Shown: positions 60,354 through 64,000 of the stretch, in pieces
How positions within the stretch are numbered: the stretch's first letter is position 1
Layout of the letters: each line of letters opens with the position of its first letter
The notes under the pieces: model-generated
Told to the model about the DNA's origin: nothing
The model's input: the letters and a program-made list of their open reading frames with translations, nothing else
The model's database searches: none
Translations under genes and position numbers: made by a program
NCBI GenBank assembly: GCA_030248195.1
Contig: JASAND010020355.1
Span: 62,001 to 126,000 of the forward strand
Length of the DNA stretch: 64,000 nt
Source: Trissonchulus latispiculum
Taxonomy: Eukaryota; Nematoda; Enoplea; Enoplida; Ironidae
Direction of reading: 5' to 3'

Positions 60354-61376
60354 AAGGAAGCAAAATATGAAACGGAATTTACTAGACTAGACTGAATTGA
60401 AATTGTTGTAAACTTTTCCTTCCAAGAATTTTGGGGCCCTAAATTTAATTTATACAATTCAGTTTTGACTTTGAGTTTTAAGTTTTTTCGGACAAAACTG
60501 CCAAAAATAAAAGAAAAGAAAGCAGAGAAAGTGAACAATAGAAATAGGTTTGGACACCACGGAATAAAAACATAAATCTAATCTAGATAGAAATAAATTT
60601 TCTCCTTTAAAATGGGTTTCCTAAATGCAGTACAAGGGTGGGGCGGGCAAAAGTTCCTTAGAATTATGATCTATCTTTTCTTTTCTACATTTCTGTTCAC
60701 GATTTACAATTTCTACATCAAAATCCCAAGTCAAATCAAGCTCACAAATTTGTTTCCCAATTTTGGTCAAAAAAGTAGACTTCTTTGGTCTTTTACACAA
60801 TTTTTCTGCCCCAACCTTTAACTCAAGAAAACCACAGCATAGTACAAGCTCCAGAAACATGTTACCGGTTAAAAACGGAACGTCATAGTAGACGATACGA
60901 CATTTTTCCTTAATATCAATCCCTGGTAATACTGTTAAGTTTTAGGTAAATCATGTTATTAATGGTTTGGCTAAACTTTCTGATACTTAAGCTGAACATC
61001 CTAAAAGAAGAAATTACTGGAGCTTTGTAAATTTAGATATGGTACGTCAAAATAACCGATATTATATACTTTTTCTCAACGAAAAAGAAAACGTTAGCGA
61101 CAAAAAGCTATTACAGAAGGCTGAAAAAATTCCCACATTTGCCAACAAATCAAAGATTTTTTACAATTTTCAAAAATTGTCTCAAATCAGAAAACACTAT
61201 ATACTTTCTGTCCTAAGCACATATAGTAGACAAACGCAGCCCCAAAGAAAAAACACGCACAATAATACCCTTTAAAGACCCCCCAACCCCAAACCCACCC
61301 CCCCCAATTTTTCAAAATTTTCAAATTCCAATCATTCTTCAAAATTCCAAACTTCATCTTTCTTCACAAATTACGT

Positions 61377-61638
61377 TCACATGGAACCAGCATGCGAGGG
61401 AGAGAATCGACTGAGACCACCAGCTGCTACTTGAGGACCACCCACATAGCCGGCGGCATCCACACAAGATAAATCGCTCCCGGTGGTCGGATCGGTGCCA
61501 GTTGCCGACAAAACTGACGGACTGTTGGAGGAGCAGCCGCCAGAGATTGCGGCCACGGCAACAGCCGTGGCTACGGGGGCGCCGGCATCACTTTCCCCCA
61601 CACCACCGGCACCACTGTCATACATGAGACCCTGGGGC
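61377..61638 (-). CDS. MACO1: Macoilin, last exon
   Basis: Acceptor TATTTGTTGCAG, phase 2 in, stop TGA at 61379-61377. It encodes PQGLMYDSGAGGVGES, an Ala/Ser/Gly-rich low-complexity stretch, and ends RFSPSHAGSM. Vertebrate macoilin also ends in a Ser/Pro-rich disordered tail, but no residues align clearly. GC content is far above the surroundings, which supports coding. Confidence 0.82.
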
Positions 61639-62066
61639 CTGCAACAAATACAGACAACAGAAGATAAATACGTACGTACCTATGTTAAGAAACAAAGATT
61701 AAATTAAAGAGTTACATATATACCTAAAAATTTGCACTGCGACATGAATTTATGAATGCAGAAAATACAGAAAAGAGTAGGAAAAAGCGATGAAAAATGT
61801 AACATCCTTCGTTTTGTCTGCATAGGGAGGACAAAAAAAACAGCACCTTGACGTGGTGAGGTTTATTTGTTAACCCCATAATGTTTAGTACTGAGCAAAG
61901 ATACCGGTGATACAAGATACCTAAGATAGTGACATGACAACATCATCAAAGGAAAGATATACCTTAAATGCTTAAATTAATTAAAATTAAAATTAAATTA
62001 TAATCATCTTGTAGAAAACTCCACCAGAAAAGCTAGCCCCCCCCCCAAAACACAGGACTGACTTAC

Positions 62067-62253
62067 AGATATGCCCCAGCACCAGCCGTCACTACATCAT
62101 CATCGGCGGCGCAGGTGGTGTTGGTGCTGTGCGGTGCTGCACCGTGCTGCTGCTGTTGTTGCTGTTGCTGTTGCTGCTGCTGATGATAGTGCAAAGCTTC
62201 CTGCAACTGTCGACGTAGCTCTTCCAGTTCCATCGTCTTGGCGTGTAGCTGAT
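62067..62253 (-). CDS. MACO1: Macoilin, penultimate exon with poly-Q
   Basis: Acceptor TGTTTTCAG, donor GTAAGT, phase 1 in and 2 out. It continues the coiled coil: QLHAKTMELEELRRQLQEAL, where vertebrate macoilin has a similar KDQEI-x-LK-x-KI helix. It is followed by 12 glutamines coded by mixed CAG/CAA and a Ser/Thr/Ala/Asp-rich stretch to GAGAYL. The poly-Q and low-complexity tail are not part of the vertebrate protein as I know it. Confidence 0.88.
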
Positions 62254-62914
62254 CTGAAAACACAGAAAATGTATATAATACGCAAAGATTCCCCAGGGAT
62301 AGCAAAAAAACAAACTGACGCACATCTACGGTGGCAGTACACAACTGTAGAACAAAACGAAGGTCCACATTAATTATTAAAGCAATTCATTTATTAAAGT
62401 CCAGCATACTACATATGTAAGTTGAATAGTTTAGCTGTAAATCTACTCCATAAACAAGTCAAAAAAATCATGCTGCTGTTACGAAATTGACAATGACAAA
62501 AATATGCTCAGCAACCCCTAGTCACTATAAAGTTTAAAGTTAAAGTAATATACTAAAGCTGTTTACTAATCTTGACGACTATCCCCCCCCCCAGTTTGGA
62601 CTTTTATCATGGCGTCAATTTATGTGGAATAAGAGTAGGTTCAACCTTTACAGTCTACCCTTCAGTAGAACTGTCAAGAAAATGAGGTAAACACGGGCCA
62701 GCAGGCGGATCCACGAAGGATACAAGGCATTAATCATAAAGAAATAATGAAAAACGTCAGCCGGCAGTCACTAAGGCCGAAGCCTTTGTCCGAAACAGGA
62801 GAGAGAGCCAATGGGCGCGGTGAGCGCTCTTGCCCAGGTAGGGAGAACTATTCGCTGGAGCTCCTGGCTGGCCTTCAGTAGAACTGTGACACTCCTCAAC
62901 AGCACCCCTCTTAC

Positions 62915-63050
62915 TCTGTGAGATTTCCAACTGTCGCCTGGCATCGCCCAGGGCCGAGAATAGATCCAGCTTAATTCGTGTCTCGGCGGAGAGAGAGTTT
63001 TCCAGCTGCAGTTTCTGCGTCTGCAGGGTCGTTAGGGCGGACATTAGCAT
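62915..63050 (-). CDS. MACO1: Macoilin, conserved C-terminal coiled-coil exon
   Basis: Acceptor TTTCTTTCTGCAG, donor GTAAGA, phase 0 in and 1 out. It encodes MLMSALTTLQTQ, then LENSLSAETRIKLDLFSALG and DARRQLEISQ. The LENSLSAETR-KLDLFSALGDA-RQLEI string is the most conserved part of macoilin (TMEM57), an endoplasmic-reticulum membrane protein of neurons with multiple N-terminal membrane helices and a C-terminal coiled coil. The N-terminal exons lie beyond the right edge. A GTGAAG donor at 63985 could end the preceding exon in phase 0. Confidence 0.95.
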
Positions 63051-63334
63051 CTGCAGAAAGAAAGAAAAAAAGGGACAAGAATAGGAAAAAGAAAAAATTA
63101 GAAAAAACAAAGGAAACAATAAATTGCAATGTAGAAAGCGAAAAAGAACAATTTTCACGAGCTGCTAACAAATTGTCATGAGAATAAACAGGTAATCAAA
63201 TACGTATACGTGCAAAAACAATAAAGTTTAGAATAATTCGTATGTCGACCTCCCCAGAATTTGATCTTGGGTTACACCGAAAATCCAACACAATAGGTTT
63301 GGGTGATCGGGTAGTGCGGGTATGTATATACAGT

Positions 63335-63865
63335 ATTGCTCAAAACAAAGTTAATTTTTGGCGAAGTTTGCAAACTCTGCGAACTTTGCGAGGCAAGAGT
63401 CATTTCGCTAAATTCAGAGAAGTTCGCGAAACAGTTAGCGAACTTCGCGAAATTGTTAGCTAGCTAATCTGAGGGGTTTTCTCCATATCTACCAAAATTT
63501 GGCAGAAAAATTCTAAAATCTAATTTGGACTCAAGATTTGGTGTCTTCGCGAAGTTCGCAAAATATAATTTAGATTTTAGCTATTTTCAAGATTTTAGCT
63601 ATTTTCGCGAGGATTTTAGCGAAGTTTAAAGGAATTGCGCTAAAGTCTTGCGAACTTCGCGAAGGCACCAAATCTTGAGTCCAAATTACATTTTAAAATT
63701 TTTCTGCCAATTTTTGGTAGACATGGAGAAAACCCCCTCAGATTAGCTAGCTAACAATTTCGCGAACTTCTCTGAATTTAGTGAAATGACTCTTGCCTCG
63801 CAAAGTTCGCAGAGTTTGCGAACTTCGCAAAAAATTAACTTTGTTTTGAGCTATACTGTATAAGA
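63335..63865. repeat. Foldback element built from CGAACTTCGCG words
   Basis: A palindrome of about 530 bases with arms of more than 200 bases. The left arm begins CAAAGTTAATTTTTGGCGA and the right arm ends TCGCAAAAAATTAACTTTG. Words CGAACTTCGCGAA and GCGAAGTT are scattered through it, and the sequence CTCAGATTAGCTAGCTAAC occurs as an inverted pair. It lies in a macoilin intron. Confidence 0.85.
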
Positions 63866-64000
63866 CTCTAACACAGATGGTGTGCTAAACATTGTTTACT
63901 GAACAATCAGAACGAAAGCACGTATTTCTAAGGTTTTGGTGCGCATTTTTCTTCAAAGCAACTGTAAAACAGCCTGGCCTTCACCTGTAGGTGGTAGGAG

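Larger units (their letters stand above)
53668..61376. other. Intergenic stretch with repeats only
   Basis: Apart from the SINEs, the GTCTTAT foldback, the inverted array at 56.2-57.0 kb and the GC-rich words at 57430-57600 there is A-rich DNA (57650-60000) with no exon that I can support. The promoter of the lectin/channel locus should lie just above 53667, but no motif is clear. Confidence 0.4.

Noticed and set aside
61483..61707. Plus-strand frame of 74 codons.
   Set aside because: Antisense shadow of the GC-rich last macoilin exon.

Overview
The window looks like an intron-rich, AT-rich genome of an invertebrate animal. Genes are split into many short exons with ordinary GT/AG splice sites. 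The recognisable proteins are metazoan: a DEG/ENaC sodium channel, C-type lectin (CTLD), sushi (CCP), thrombospondin type 1 (TSP1) and kringle modules, and macoilin. The rest is crowded with DNA transposons, foldback elements, SINEs and LINE debris. I cannot name the species or phylum.

All convincing genes lie on the minus strand. (1) 53667 to 13983 holds a gene or gene pair that I rebuilt exon by exon by matching splice sites, phase and conserved residues. Exons from 53667 to 49915 encode a signal peptide, a CTLD, a sushi domain and a TSP1 repeat. Exons from 41931 to 13983 encode a DEG/ENaC subunit: cytoplasmic N-terminus, M1, the EFPATTVC post-M1 motif, a finger domain interrupted by a kringle module and a second CTLD, the rest of the ectodomain, then M2 with a GGS filter and a C-terminal tail. 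The phases join without a break from 41931 to the stop codon (22 exons, about 896 residues). (2) Downstream is a second, related channel gene, of which only the M1 and post-M1 exons (4318-3765) are inside the window. A CTLD half (12639-12411) and a decayed M2 exon (about 9269-9046) lie between the two. (3) At the right edge (63050-61377) are the last three exons of macoilin.

The main biological point is the architecture: an ion channel whose finger domain carries a kringle and a CTLD, preceded on the same strand by a secreted or membrane-anchored CTLD-CCP-TSP1 module. Whether that module is the N-terminus of the channel (needing an extra membrane segment; a weak candidate lies at 42639-42683) or a separate secreted protein (a stop-containing alternative exon lies at 49727-49755) cannot be settled from sequence alone.

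Region by region: 1-3764, a palindromic element split by a solo-LTR-like insertion; 3765-13982, tandem channel gene and relics; 13983-41931, channel exons with large TE-filled introns (hAT-like element 21885-24341, LINE pieces, two TTAA elements 28449-30905, foldbacks at 33.7-35.0 and 39.2-39.8 kb); 42.6-49.7 kb, no secure exon, A-rich block and repeats; 49.9-53.7 kb, lectin/sushi/TSP1 exons; 53.7-61.4 kb, SINEs, foldbacks and A-rich repeats with no gene seen; 61.4-64 kb, macoilin and a 0.5-kb palindrome.
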